DNA of 64,000 bases from Chthoniobacter flavus (GCA_945861435.1 CAMAUX010000027.1:1-64000); one strand, 5' to 3'; counted from the stretch's first letter, positions 33,401-42,396 are shown. Notes: generated from the letters alone by a model not told the origin. Program-made: numbers and translations.

Positions 33401-36206
33401 GGTTTTGGAGGGCCTGAAGGTTGAGGGGGTCGATGGAGTGGAGGCGACGGTAGAGGTCGAGGGCCTTGCGTGGGGAACCCCAGCGGAGCTGGAATTCGGC
33501 TGCGTGCTGGAGAGCGGTGCAATCGCGTGGGAAGCGGTTGACGACTTTTTCCCAAGTGGTGCTGGAGTTTTGGATGTCGCTGTTTTGCTCCTGAAGGTTG
33601 GCGAGTTTTTCGAGGCCGTCTGGGTGGAGTTGAGGGGTGGTGCGGAGGAGGAGTCCTTGGAGTTGGATGGCGGTTGTCGGCCTATGGAGTTCCTCGGCTT
33701 CGCGGATGAGTTCCGGTAGGGCTTCGGCTTGGTTGGGGGCGCTGAGTGCGGCTTGGGAGAGGAGGTCGAAGGCGCAGACTTTGTCGCCCATGGCTTTGTA
33801 GACGCGGCCGAGGGCGATTTCGGTGAAGTAGTCTTCTCCGAGTTGTTTGCGGCGGTCCTCGAACTGGTCGCGCAGCCATTCGAGGAGGTGGTGTTTGGTG
33901 CAGTGGGCGAGGAGTTCGTGGAGGAGGCTGACGCGGGCTTTTTCGTCGGGCTGGGAGTCGACCTGCTCGAGGAGGAGGGAGGCGGCTTCGCGCGGCATGG
34001 CGAGCCGAGCGTAGATGCGCAGAAGGGTGGTGGTGGCTTCCCGTCGGCGCGCGGGTGGGGTGAGGGAGGCGATCTGGCGCCATGTGGATAAGGCGTCGCT
34101 CCAGTGTTCTGCGCGCTGCTGGGCAAGGCCGAGGTCGGAGAGGGCTTGGAGGTTGCCGGGATTCTGGGTGGAAAGAGCCTGGTAATTGGAGAGGGCTTCC
34201 TCGACCTGGCCGCTCTCGAGCTGGATCTGGGCGATGCGGCGGAGGTAGTCGTCCTTGGAGGCGGGCTTGAGCTCGATGAGGGCCTGAAGATGGGTGACGG
34301 CGAGGGGGACTTGCGATTCTGAGGCGGCGAGGCGGACGAGGAATTCGTGAGCCGCGATGGAGTCGGGATCGAGCGTGAGCGCGCGCTGGGCGCAGTCTTG
34401 GGCAATACGGAGGCTGTGGTTCCAGAATTGCCAGCGGGCGATGCGCAGCCAGCCTGCGACGGATGGATTTTGTGCGGCTTCGCGGGTGAGTTGCAGGAGG
34501 TAGTCGGCGAGTTCGGGTTCCTGCGTTGGTTTCTGGGAGCGGCTGGGGAGGGGGTCGATGGTGGAGGGGCCGGGTGGGGCGTTGCGAAGGAGTTCGAAGA
34601 GTTTCTGGTCGGCTTCCGACGCCTCTTCATCTGTGCGGCTGAGGGTGAAGGCTTTTTCCCACGCGGTGCGTGCTTCGGGCTGGTGGTCGGCTGCGGTTTC
34701 GAGTTCGCCGAGGAGAAGGAGTGCGTCGCGGTGGTCCGGGGTGAGGGCGAGTGCGTTGCGGACTTCCACGGTTGCGGCTGGTGGGTAGCCTTGTTCCTTG
34801 AGGATCTGGGCGATGCGGAGGTGGGCGGCGGTCCGGGCGGCTGGCGGAGAGGTGGGGTCGACGAGTTTGGCGAGGACTTCGCGGGCCTGCGGGGTTTTCT
34901 TTTGGTTGAAATAGAAGCGGGCGAGGGCGAGGCGGGCGTCTTCGGAGCCGGAGAGGGTGTCCTGCTGGAGTTGCGCTTCGAGGAGGTCGTCGAAGTGGTG
35001 GAGTTCGAAGAAGTCCGCGGCGCGGTGGCGCAGGGGTTCGTCTGAGGGATGGCTGGTGAGGAGGAGTTGGATGCGGCGGCGGGCGTCGTCGATTGAGCCG
35101 CGCTGTACGTCGATGCGAGCGCGTTCGAAGGTGAGTTCGGGGCTGGCGTTGGGTTGGGCGAGGAGTTGGTCGTAGAGAGCGGCTGCCTTGTCGGTCTGGT
35201 CGAGGAGGCCGTGGAGTTTGGCGCGACGGAGTTGGTAGTCGGTGTTCTGCGGGGCGAGTGCGCAGAGTTTGTCGAGCCACGGGAGCTGGCGTTCCTGTTC
35301 ACCAAGGCGGTCGTAGAGGTCGAGGAGCTGGAGGTGGACTGCGAGGTCGCGAGGGTTTTGTTGTGCGGCGAGGATCCATTTTTGCTCGAGCTCCTCGGTG
35401 CGGTGGAGGCGTTGGCAGAGGCGGATGAGCTGGGACTGGAGGTCGCCGCGCATCCAGCTGGTGGGGCCGACGAGGGTGAGAGCTTCCTCAAGGGCTGCGA
35501 TGGCAGGGTCCGGGCGGCCGGCTGTCTGGTGGATCTTTGCGGTTTGTTGGAGGGCTTGGACGCGGCCTTCTGGCTGGGCTTTTTGTCGAAGGAGATCGAG
35601 GTGTGGGAGGGCTTTGTCCGGAAGGCGGTTGGCGAGGTAGGCGTCGACGAGGCGGCGGCGGAGCTCGAGGTTGGCGGGGTCGAGGGCGGCCATGCGTTCC
35701 CATGCGTCCACGGCCTTCTGGGGTTCGCGCGCCTGGATCCATGCGGAGCCGAGTTGAAGGAGGGCGTCGCTGGTGCGAGGGTCGCCCTTTGGGAGGAGGG
35801 GGAGTGCTTTGTCTAGGAGAGCGGCTGCGGCTGCGTGGGAGCCTTGTTCGGAGAGGATCCGTGCCTGGGCGAGTGCGGGGGCGGGATCCGATGGGGAGAG
35901 AGTCTGGGCGCGTGTGAAGGCTTCGAGGGCGCGTTTTTGTTCACCGGCCTTGCGCAGGAGTTGGCCGAGGAGCATCTGGCGGGGGAAGCTGCTGCGGGCG
36001 TCCGGGGAATCGAAGTCCGCGAGGAGTTCTGCGGTGCGGCCGAGATCGCTGTAACCCTTCCAGAGGCGGTCGAGGACGATGCCTTCGGCGGGGTTTTTTT
36101 CGAGCATCTGTTTGTAGCGCTCGAGGGCCACGGGGCTGGGAGTGGTCTGGGCATGGACCCAGCCTGCGAGGAACAAAGATGGGAGCAAGACGGTGAGCCG
36201 TGCCAT
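30414..36206 (-). CDS. Giant exported tetratricopeptide-repeat protein
   Basis: A 1,930-residue protein with a cleavable signal peptide (LTVLLPSLFLAGWVHAQ) and then TPR-like helical hairpins almost to the C-terminus. Typical units read ALEAFTRAQTLSPSDPAPALAQARIL, AVDAWERMAALDPANLELRRRLVDAYLA and ALDLYRRLHSIDPLNLQALQNRAELA. I see no catalytic domain or membrane anchor. Such solenoids act as protein-binding scaffolds, for example in secretion, outer-membrane assembly or polysaccharide export; which applies is unknown. The ATG at 36206 is preferred to an ATG eight codons upstream because it starts the signal peptide. It lies 46 bases downstream of recN in the same direction. Confidence 0.9.
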   Translation of the reverse strand: MARLTVLLPSLFLAGWVHAQTTPSPVALERYKQMLEKNPAEGIVLDRLWKGYSDLGRTAELLADFDSPDARSSFPRQMLLGQLLRKAGEQKRALEAFTRAQTLSPSDPAPALAQARILSEQGSHAAAAALLDKALPLLPKGDPRTSDALLQLGSAWIQAREPQKAVDAWERMAALDPANLELRRRLVDAYLANRLPDKALPHLDLLRQKAQPEGRVQALQQTAKIHQTAGRPDPAIAALEEALTLVGPTSWMRGDLQSQLIRLCQRLHRTEELEQKWILAAQQNPRDLAVHLQLLDLYDRLGEQERQLPWLDKLCALAPQNTDYQLRRAKLHGLLDQTDKAAALYDQLLAQPNASPELTFERARIDVQRGSIDDARRRIQLLLTSHPSDEPLRHRAADFFELHHFDDLLEAQLQQDTLSGSEDARLALARFYFNQKKTPQAREVLAKLVDPTSPPAARTAAHLRIAQILKEQGYPPAATVEVRNALALTPDHRDALLLLGELETAADHQPEARTAWEKAFTLSRTDEEASEADQKLFELLRNAPPGPSTIDPLPSRSQKPTQEPELADYLLQLTREAAQNPSVAGWLRIARWQFWNHSLRIAQDCAQRALTLDPDSIAAHEFLVRLAASESQVPLAVTHLQALIELKPASKDDYLRRIAQIQLESGQVEEALSNYQALSTQNPGNLQALSDLGLAQQRAEHWSDALSTWRQIASLTPPARRREATTTLLRIYARLAMPREAASLLLEQVDSQPDEKARVSLLHELLAHCTKHHLLEWLRDQFEDRRKQLGEDYFTEIALGRVYKAMGDKVCAFDLLSQAALSAPNQAEALPELIREAEELHRPTTAIQLQGLLLRTTPQLHPDGLEKLANLQEQNSDIQNSSTTWEKVVNRFPRDCTALQHAAEFQLRWGSPRKALDLYRRLHSIDPLNLQALQNRAELAVDFDHLDEARSCLEQLLAASAPERPGSPIHFPARKNTQPGRVQNAYLNAVRLRGAQPSNEALRALRTFWTDPVPAGGTDSELRLGALRSLATLTLAKGDPETLAAWVARWKNTLADQPSETLWALHHAGATDALLDALEQLAQRNDDAAPARQAFIWFALNGGQYARLASWMQAPERSVLERDSLFVALGEHLQTTNGRIDPALLDQLFNGSFRLWQAAAALTQNRQLRTATQLGERALKQFSGQRPAYLLELAHWHLILGELDPALRLLNQAALTPDDSLDAPVYQALRERYLLCPPKLRARFASDFLHDSTSSDHLLHQTLCSVVLHACEGTPEADALARTELLRILEMRAVISLGDGEPGNASTRHWNFLVAAGLQLQQWGLDPLAIFLWENALRDPALLTLQQAEQGESLRARIFEVRTALATMKILRATPGETEPILRDYARQSGGESLLPLAEALESRGGHRAAIAIYRRQWEQEPENTHALRNLINACRTAQDFTTLEDILHKCTADGRHAGRDPASRELMLHLADVLEERGELKSCEAALNATLANAPRDSRLLLRLALLHQRQNRAADAETLYWRVLVAEPSNGAARVSLANLLQSQSRFDDAIALLERSANPDSETKLVELYFQNTQREEAAALLDRLPLAAQIAAASPAAAELARQGADSAARVLLRNILSRHPEPRSAFPLQLRFLELLEPTTDPDLITREWRILRRMAGDDPDLLENYFQFQSRQASRLGSPEKFRQQWRAEWEDGQGTPAAGFALLEAALADKDQPSIHSLCAKLTARDDLSLPLLDRLIQLLADHPDEQLKARATLARINPADSAPVLALAQALRRAGRTAEAITTLEALGLQSVINPEIAALVAPLLAELGADTSARSLFETALAVDPAAKRFQTYLDYARFLRQHREFGRAIKVLRVAFRNPANQACEELVATLAEAGKLARPENLDHELAPFWLPPKLLETVRRLAREAAPATTIGPLPPAR

Positions 36207-36251
36207 TTGGAAATCTCGCCTCTGCAGCATGGGGGGGCAAGCGTGGCGGCG

Positions 36252-37916
36252 CTATAGGAGAAGGGTGCGTGCGTGGGCGAGAGCGGATTCGCCCTTGCCG
36301 CCAAGCATGCGGGCGAGCTCCTCGACGCGGTCCTGACCCTGGACCCGGGTGAGGAGGGAGTGCGTGCGCTGGCGGTTGAATTCCTTGGTGACGACGAAGT
36401 GGTCGGAGGCCTGTGCGGCGACCTGGGGGAGATGGCTGATGCAGAGCACCTGGCGATCGCGTCCGAGTTCCTTCATTTTTGCGCCGACGGCATGGGCGAT
36501 TTCGCCGCCGACATTGGCGTCGATTTCGTCGAACACGAGGAGAGCGACGGTGTCCTGCGCGGCGAGGGTGGATTTGACGGCGAGCATGACGCGGGAGATT
36601 TCGCCGCTGGAGGCGATGGAGCGCAGGGGCTTCTGGGGTTCGCCGGGGTTTGGGGCAAAGAGGAACTCTGCGGCTTCCATGCCGTGGGGGCCGGGCTGCG
36701 GGAGGGGGGCGAGTGCGAGAGCGAACTCGCTTTTTTTGAAGCCGAGGTTGCGGAGGTGGGTGGTGACGCCGGCGGCGAGTTTGGGGGCGGCCTTGAGGCG
36801 TTTTTCGGAGAGTTTTTCGCCGGCCTTCCTGAGGGCGGTTGTGGCGGTGGCGATTTCTTTTTCGAGGCGTGCGAGTTCTTCGCCGCGGGAGTTGATTTTG
36901 TGGAGGCGTGCGGCGGCGTCTTTGCCGAAGGCGATGACTTCCGCGATGGAGCCGCCGTACTTGCGTTTGAGGGTTTCGAAGAGGCCGACGCGTTCCTCGA
37001 GTTCGGCGAGTTGTGCGGGCTCGAGGTCGAGGTCGTCGGTGTAGTGCTGGAGGTCGCGGGCGAGGTCTTCGAGTGCGGCGACGGCTTGTGCGTGGGATTC
37101 GGTGAAGCGGGTGGCAGCGGGATCGAGGCGTTCGAAATCGCGCAGGAGCCTGCCCATTTCGTTGAGTCTGCCGAGGACGGCGTCGTCTGCCTCGTTGAGG
37201 CGGGAGAGGAGTTGGCCGCTGATTTCGAGGAGGCGCCGGCTGTTGGAGGCGACTTGGTAGCGAGCGAGGAGCGGGTCTTCCTCGCCGGGTTGGAGGTGAG
37301 CGGCGTCGATTTCCTGGACTTGGTGGTTGAGGAGGTCGAGTTCGCGTTCGAGGGCGGCCTCGCTGGTGGCAAGGCCGGCGTGTTCTGCGGTGAGGGCAGC
37401 GAGCTTGCGGTAGGCGGTGGAGTAGTCGTGGCGGAGTTTTTCTGCGCCGGCGAAGGAGTCGAGGAGGAGGAGCTGTTTTTCGTTGGAGAGGAGGGACTGG
37501 TGGTCGTGGGGGCCGTGAAGGTCGACGAGGCCGTCGCCGATTTCGCGGAGGAAGGCGAGGGTGGTGGGGGATCCGTTGATGAACTGGCGGTTGGTGCCTG
37601 AGGCGGTGAGGACGCGTTTGAGGAGGAGTTGGCCGTCTTCGCAAGGGTCGATGCCGTTGGCTTCGAGGGCGGTGTTGATGGCGGCGGGATCGCGCAGTTC
37701 GAAGATGGACTCGACCGAGCAGTTGTCGGCGCCTGTGCGGACGAGGGTTTTGTCGGCGCGTTCGCCGAGGACGAGCTTGAGTGCGCCGACGATGATGGAT
37801 TTGCCGGAGCCGGTTTCTCCGGTGACTACGGTGAAGCCGGGTGCGAGCTGCCATTCGAGCTCTTCGACCAAGGCGAGGTTGCGGATGCGGAGGGAGGTGA
37901 GGGTGGCGCTCGTCAC
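36252..37916 (-). CDS. recN: DNA repair protein RecN
   Basis: A 554-residue SMC-like ATPase acting in double-strand break repair. Residues 33-40 form the Walker A GETGSGKS after LRIRNLALVEELEW. Following motifs are GADNCSVESIFEL, FINGSPTTL and LVDLHGPHDHQSLL (the Q-rich RecN signature, with H replacing G in the usual HGQHEHQSLL). Two coiled stretches surround the middle. The C-terminal half has SSGEISRVMLAVKS, Walker B LLVFDEIDANVGG and LCISHLPQVAAQASDH. Length agrees with RecN (550-560). Confidence 0.95.
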   Translation of the reverse strand: MTSATLTSLRIRNLALVEELEWQLAPGFTVVTGETGSGKSIIVGALKLVLGERADKTLVRTGADNCSVESIFELRDPAAINTALEANGIDPCEDGQLLLKRVLTASGTNRQFINGSPTTLAFLREIGDGLVDLHGPHDHQSLLSNEKQLLLLDSFAGAEKLRHDYSTAYRKLAALTAEHAGLATSEAALERELDLLNHQVQEIDAAHLQPGEEDPLLARYQVASNSRRLLEISGQLLSRLNEADDAVLGRLNEMGRLLRDFERLDPAATRFTESHAQAVAALEDLARDLQHYTDDLDLEPAQLAELEERVGLFETLKRKYGGSIAEVIAFGKDAAARLHKINSRGEELARLEKEIATATTALRKAGEKLSEKRLKAAPKLAAGVTTHLRNLGFKKSEFALALAPLPQPGPHGMEAAEFLFAPNPGEPQKPLRSIASSGEISRVMLAVKSTLAAQDTVALLVFDEIDANVGGEIAHAVGAKMKELGRDRQVLCISHLPQVAAQASDHFVVTKEFNRQRTHSLLTRVQGQDRVEELARMLGGKGESALAHARTLLL

Positions 37917-38064
37917 AGAGCCGGGGAGTTTGGGTGGAACGCCCGGGGGCTGGCAACGCCGAAGCGGGGGGATGGGGTGGGATTATCCGGGAAAGGTATC
38001 GGATGGGGGCGGATGGGGGCGGGGGCTAGACTGGCAGGCGGGGTAGTCGTAGGGTGGCCGTTGA

Positions 38065-38844
38065 ATGACAGGGACGACGTTCACTTTTCTGGGGACCGGC
38101 ACCTCGCAGGGGGTGCCCATGTTGGCGTGTGAATGTGTGGTGTGCCGGTCGGAGGATCCACGGGATCGGCGCACGCGGTCCTCGGTGTATGTGGAGGGGC
38201 CGGAGGGGGCCTTTGTGATCGACACCGGGGCGGACTTCCGCAGCCAGTGCCTGCGCGAGGGGGTGAAGCGGGTGGATGCGGTGGTGTACACGCATGCGCA
38301 CGCGGATCACGTGATGGGGTTTGACGATTTGCGGCCGTTCTGCCGACCGGGGGAGATGCTGCCGGTGTACGCGTCGGCACCGACCATGGCGGATTTGCAG
38401 GTGACGTTCCGCTTCGCGTTCAACGGGGAGAACCGGTATCCGACGTACATTCATCCGGATCCGCGGATCATTGAGGGGTCGTTCCATTTGGGGGGATTGG
38501 AGTTGGTGCCGGTGCCGTTGCCGCACGGACGGGTGACGGTGTTTGGGTATGTGCTTCGGCGCGGGGGGGAGGCGCTGGTGGCGTATTTGAGCGACTGCAA
38601 GGAGGTGCCGGAATCGGTGACGCCGCTGCTGGCGGGAGTGCGGCATCTGGTGGTGGACGCTTTGCGGCATCGTCCGCATCCGACGCACATGAGCGTGGAG
38701 GAGGCGCTTGCGGTGGTGGCGCGTGTGCGTCCGCAGCAGGCATGGTTCACGCACATTTGCCATGAGCTGGGGCATGCGGAGACGGAGGCCGCGCTGCCTC
38801 CGGGTGTGCGGATCGCGTACGACGGTTTGAAGCTGGAGTTATGA
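38065..38844 (+). CDS. MBL-fold phosphodiesterase-like hydrolase (PhnP-type)
   Basis: A 259-residue metallo-beta-lactamase-fold hydrolase. It begins TFLGTGTSQGVPMLACECVVC, where the Cys residues at 22, 24 and 27 resemble the extra zinc site of PhnP. The di-metal motif THAHADH gives ligands His77, His79, Asp81 and His82, with later ligands in PLPHGR, LSDCKE and the final His. PhnP cleaves cyclic ribose phosphates in phosphonate breakdown; no phn genes are nearby, so it is probably a general cyclic phosphodiesterase. The stop overlaps the start of the TIGR03790 gene (ATGA). Confidence 0.88.
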   Translation: MTGTTFTFLGTGTSQGVPMLACECVVCRSEDPRDRRTRSSVYVEGPEGAFVIDTGADFRSQCLREGVKRVDAVVYTHAHADHVMGFDDLRPFCRPGEMLPVYASAPTMADLQVTFRFAFNGENRYPTYIHPDPRIIEGSFHLGGLELVPVPLPHGRVTVFGYVLRRGGEALVAYLSDCKEVPESVTPLLAGVRHLVVDALRHRPHPTHMSVEEALAVVARVRPQQAWFTHICHELGHAETEAALPPGVRIAYDGLKLEL

Positions 38845-40430
38845 GGTGCGGGAGGCTGCTTGTGCGGCTGATGCGGCTGATGCGGCTGATGCCGTGTGTG
38901 CTGCTGGCGGTCGCGCTGGTGGTTGGCAGGGTTTTTTCCGCGAGGGCGGTGGCTGCGGGGGAATTGGCGGCGCGTACGGTGGTGGTTTACAACCGGACAG
39001 ATCCGGAGTCGGAGGGGCTTGCGCGCTTCTACGCGGGGCGGAGGGGGATCGCGGCGGAGCGTCTTGTGGGGTTGGACTGTGCGCGGGAGGAGGAGATCAC
39101 GCGGGAGGCTTTTGACCGGACAATCGCGGAGCCGCTGCGGGCGGAGTTCGTGCGGCGTGGTTGGTGGCGGCCCGAGGATCCGGGGAGGCTCGGGCGGGGG
39201 CTGGCATGGAGTGACATCAGCTTTCTGGCGTTGATGCGCGGGGTGCCATTGCGGATTGGGGCGGTGGAGGGGTATCCGGGGGACGAGGCGGAGGGTGCGG
39301 AGGCGGTGCGTCATCGCAACGAGGCATCGGTGGATTCGGAGTTGGTGCTGCTTGCACGCGAGAACCGGCGGATTTCCGGGATTGTGGACAATCCGTGTTT
39401 CAACTCCTTTACGGCTGCTGGAGCGGGTGCGTGGACGGACCTTTTGCTGGTGGGACGTTTGGATGGCCCATCGGCGGAGATTGTGAGGCGGATGATCACC
39501 GACAGCATTGCGGCGGAGCGGTCCGGGCTGCGGGGGTGGCTGTATGTGGACGCGCGGGGTTTGCGCGAGGGGCCGTATCTGGAGGGGGACCAGTGGTTGG
39601 ATCACTTGGCGAGGCATGGGCGTCGCAATGGGTTGCCGGTGGTGATCGACCGGCGTGATGCGTGTTTTCCAGAGGGCTATCCAATGCGGCGCGCCGCGGC
39701 GTACTTCGGATGGTATGCCGACCACGTGTCGGGCCCGATGGCGCAGGGGAGGAACTGCTTTGTACCGGGCGCGGTGGCGGTGCATTTGCATTCGTTCTCA
39801 GCCGCGACCCTGCGGGATCCTGCGCGGCATTGGTGCGGGCCGTTGCTCGCGGCCGGGGCGGCGGCGACGGCGGGCAGTGTGTACGAGCCCTACCTGACGA
39901 TGACCCCGCACTTGGATGTGTTCTGGGAGCGGTTGCGTGCGGGGTACACGTTTGCGGAGAGCGGCTGGATGTCCGAGCGCGCGTTGTCCTGGATGACCAC
40001 GTTTGTGGGAGATCCGCTTTATCGTCCGTTTCCCGAGCATCCCACGAAGCCGTTGCAGGACGAGTGGGCGGCGTATGCGGAGGGGGCGCGGCTGTGGCAG
40101 GGGGATTCCGCGGCTGGAGCTGCTTTTCTGCGCGAGGGGGCGCGGAAAAAGGGGAGCGGGATGATGTTGGAGGCCCTTGGGTTGTTGCAGAAGCAGGCGG
40201 GCGAGTCTGAGGCGGCGCTCGAGTCGTGGGGGCGTGCGCGTCCGCTGTACTCGGATGCGATGGACCGCTGGCGGGTGCTGGGGTCCGAACTGGAGTTGCT
40301 CCGCGAGTCGGGTCGTTCGGAGGAGGCGCGTGCGCTGGCGGCGAGGGAGAAGGCACCCGTGGACGGGCCGGTGGCGCAGTGGTTGGGGACGGGCGCTGAA
40401 GCGGTCGACGGACAGCCGGCTTCGCGTTAG
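38841..40430 (+). CDS. TIGR03790-family exported protein
   Basis: A 529-residue exported protein typical of Verrucomicrobia, Planctomycetes and Acidobacteria. After a signal peptide with an odd LMRLMRLMP repeat it begins VVVYNRTDPESEGLARFYAGRRGIAAERLVGLDC, the TIGR03790 opening. Further conserved stretches are FLALMRGVPLRI, ASVDSELVLL, LLVGRLDGPSAEIVRRMI, and GAVAVHLHSFSA followed by TAGSVYEPYLTMTPHLDVF. The C-terminal 100 residues are helical and TPR-like. The biochemical role of the family is unknown. It overlaps the PhnP-like gene by four bases and is followed nine bases later by the phosphoesterase gene, suggesting a three-gene operon. Confidence 0.85.
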   Translation: MRCGRLLVRLMRLMRLMPCVLLAVALVVGRVFSARAVAAGELAARTVVVYNRTDPESEGLARFYAGRRGIAAERLVGLDCAREEEITREAFDRTIAEPLRAEFVRRGWWRPEDPGRLGRGLAWSDISFLALMRGVPLRIGAVEGYPGDEAEGAEAVRHRNEASVDSELVLLARENRRISGIVDNPCFNSFTAAGAGAWTDLLLVGRLDGPSAEIVRRMITDSIAAERSGLRGWLYVDARGLREGPYLEGDQWLDHLARHGRRNGLPVVIDRRDACFPEGYPMRRAAAYFGWYADHVSGPMAQGRNCFVPGAVAVHLHSFSAATLRDPARHWCGPLLAAGAAATAGSVYEPYLTMTPHLDVFWERLRAGYTFAESGWMSERALSWMTTFVGDPLYRPFPEHPTKPLQDEWAAYAEGARLWQGDSAAGAAFLREGARKKGSGMMLEALGLLQKQAGESEAALESWGRARPLYSDAMDRWRVLGSELELLRESGRSEEARALAAREKAPVDGPVAQWLGTGAEAVDGQPASR

Positions 40431-40439
40431 GATGGGAGG

Positions 40440-41453
40440 ATGCCCGCCCCTCTGGCCACCCCTCTGAGTTTCTCGCATCGTCTGGATCGTCGTCGCTTTT
40501 TAAGGACGCTCTTCTGCTCGAGTGCGGCGCTTGCGCTCAATGTGAAGCCCCGGCGGGTGGCTGCTGCGGGGTTGTCCGGCGACCTGCACTTGATTGCGGT
40601 GGGGGATTATGGAAGTGGAGACGAGAAGCAGGCGGCGGTTGCGGCTGCGATGCGTCTGTATGTGGAGCAGCAGAAGTTGAAGCCGGAATGGCTGCTGATG
40701 CTCGGGGATAACTTCTATAAAAGCTCGAGGTTGGGCGGGGTGAGTCCCGCGCGGTGGAAGGCTGGATTTGAGGAGATGTATCCGCAGGACGCCTTTCCCT
40801 GTCCGTGCCCGGCGGTGTTGGGCAACCACGACTACTCCGATGACGCCCCGCAGCAGCTTGCGTATGCGAAGGCAGGCGGCACCCGTTGGACTCTGCCTGC
40901 CAAGTGGTACCGGATGGAATTAGGAGGAGTGGCGACGTTCCTCTTCATCGACACGAATCTGCGAGGGCCCAGTGGGAAGCTCCCTTTCGGCGGCGCTCCC
41001 ACGCTTTTTTTAACTCCGGAGGAAGAGTCGGCGCAGTGGCGGTGGCTGGACGCGCAGCTGGCGGCATCGCGTGCGGGGTTCACCGTGGTGGTGGGCCATC
41101 ACCCGGTTTATTCCAATGGGATGCATGGTGACACCCGGGAGTTGGTGGCCAAACTCGCCCCGCGTTTGGAGAAGGGGGGCGTGCACCTTTACCTTTGCGG
41201 GCACGACCATGATCTGCAGCATCTGGAGGCGAAGGGTTCCCGTACGAGCTTTGCGCTTTCGGGCGGTGGCGGGGCGCGAATCCGGGAGTTGAAGAAGCCT
41301 GAGCGCACGATGCCTTACGGGCGTGCGGTGCACGGGTTCAGTCACTTGCAACTGAATGCGGATCGGATTTTGGTGCGTCATGTGGATGTGAGCGGGGTGC
41401 AGTTGCACGCGTTTGAGAAGGCGTTGGACTACAGTTGGCGTCTGGCAGTTTGA
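40440..41453 (+). CDS. Tat-exported metallophosphoesterase (acid-phosphatase-like)
   Basis: A 337-residue calcineurin-like phosphatase. The leader has a twin-arginine motif (DRRRFLRTLF) and a hydrophobic stretch, so it is exported folded by Tat. Metal-binding motifs are all present: AVGDYG, LLMLGDNFYKSS, AVLGNHDY, VVGHHPVYS and LCGHDHDLQHL. The arrangement and size resemble type 5 (tartrate-resistant) acid phosphatases, which remove phosphate from esters or proteins. It is the third gene of the run starting at 38065; the product may act on phosphate esters in the periplasm. Confidence 0.9.
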   Translation: MPAPLATPLSFSHRLDRRRFLRTLFCSSAALALNVKPRRVAAAGLSGDLHLIAVGDYGSGDEKQAAVAAAMRLYVEQQKLKPEWLLMLGDNFYKSSRLGGVSPARWKAGFEEMYPQDAFPCPCPAVLGNHDYSDDAPQQLAYAKAGGTRWTLPAKWYRMELGGVATFLFIDTNLRGPSGKLPFGGAPTLFLTPEEESAQWRWLDAQLAASRAGFTVVVGHHPVYSNGMHGDTRELVAKLAPRLEKGGVHLYLCGHDHDLQHLEAKGSRTSFALSGGGGARIRELKKPERTMPYGRAVHGFSHLQLNADRILVRHVDVSGVQLHAFEKALDYSWRLAV

Positions 41454-41495
41454 GGGGGGGATTTGTCTGGATGGCTGGGGTGAGGGTGCGTGGGG

Positions 41496-41521
41496 GGGCG
41501 GTGATTTTTCCAAAATCGCCC
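41496..41521. other. Hairpin in the rpsB leader region
   Basis: GGGCG(GT)GATTTT pairs with AAAATCGCCC around a short loop. There is no T tract after it on the plus strand, so it is not a canonical terminator. It separates the phosphoesterase gene from rpsB. Confidence 0.45.
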
Positions 41522-41550
41522 TTGTACTCCGGTCGGGTCTGGGGCATTCT
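41522..41550 (+). promoter_or_regulatory. Possible rpsB promoter
   Basis: TTGTAC and CATTCT are separated by 17 bases, about 60 bases upstream of rpsB. The -10 match is weak, so this is only a candidate. Confidence 0.25.
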
Positions 41551-41607
41551 CCCCGCCCTTTTCTAAAAAACCCGCCCACCCATCCAAGTCCCCTTTAAGC
41601 TCACTTT

Positions 41608-42333
41608 ATGTCCACTGAATTGATGACGGAACTTCTCGAGGCCGGTGTCCACTTCGGCCACCAGACCAAGCGCTGGAACCCCAAGATGAAGCCCTTCATC
41701 TTCGAGAAGCGCAACGCGATCTACATCATCGACCTTGGTGCAACGGTGCGTCAGTTGGACGGGGCGACCACGTTTCTGGCCAAGATCGCTGCGCAGAAGG
41801 GCAACGTGCTTTTCGTGGGCTGCAAGAAGCAGGCGCAGGAAGCGATCAAAGAAGCCGCGCAGGCTTGCAATCAGTTCTACGTGAATCAGCGCTGGCTTGG
41901 TGGCACCCTCACCAACCTCACCACGATTCGCAAAAGCATCGCGCGCCTGAAGTTCATCGAGAACATCGAGAGCGACCCGATTTACACGAAGATGGGCAAG
42001 AAGGAACTTGCCGCTTTAGGCCGCGAGGGGGAGAAGCTCAAGCGTAACCTCGAGGGGATCCGCAATCTGGACAAGCTTCCCGACGCGATGGTGGTGATCG
42101 ACTCGACCCGCGAGGCGATTGCGGTCGCTGAGGCGCGCCGGCTCCGCATCCCGATCGTGGCGATCGTGGATACGAACGCGAATCCGGACCTGATCGACTA
42201 TCCGATTGCTGGCAACGACGACGCGATTCGTGCGATTCGGATCGTGCTGCAGAAGCTGGTGGACGCCATTGTTTCGGGCGCTCCCGGCTCACCGGTGAAG
42301 GATCAGGCCGCGATGGCCGGCGTCAGCGAGTAA
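41608..42333 (+). CDS. rpsB: 30S ribosomal protein S2
   Basis: A 241-residue ribosomal protein. The opening [28 protein letters not shown] and the following [47 protein letters not shown] and [20 protein letters not shown] are diagnostic of S2. It is followed by tsf, the standard bacterial order, with a strong terminator hairpin in between. There is no obvious Shine-Dalgarno sequence before the ATG, a common situation in this window. Confidence 0.98.
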   Translation: MSTELMTELLEAGVHFGHQTKRWNPKMKPFIFEKRNAIYIIDLGATVRQLDGATTFLAKIAAQKGNVLFVGCKKQAQEAIKEAAQACNQFYVNQRWLGGTLTNLTTIRKSIARLKFIENIESDPIYTKMGKKELAALGREGEKLKRNLEGIRNLDKLPDAMVVIDSTREAIAVAEARRLRIPIVAIVDTNANPDLIDYPIAGNDDAIRAIRIVLQKLVDAIVSGAPGSPVKDQAAMAGVSE

Positions 42334-42357
42334 TCCTTCTCCCAGTCTCCAACCTTT

Positions 42358-42396
42358 GCAGAGACGAGGGCAGCCGCTCTCGTCTCTGCTTTTTTT
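42358..42396 (+). terminator. Intrinsic terminator/attenuator between rpsB and tsf
   Basis: A perfect 11-bp stem, GCAGAGACGAG (42358-42368) with CTCGTCTCTGC (42379-42389), closes a 10-base loop and is followed by seven Ts. It lies 25 bases after the rpsB stop and 22 before tsf, so it should reduce read-through into tsf. Confidence 0.9.
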
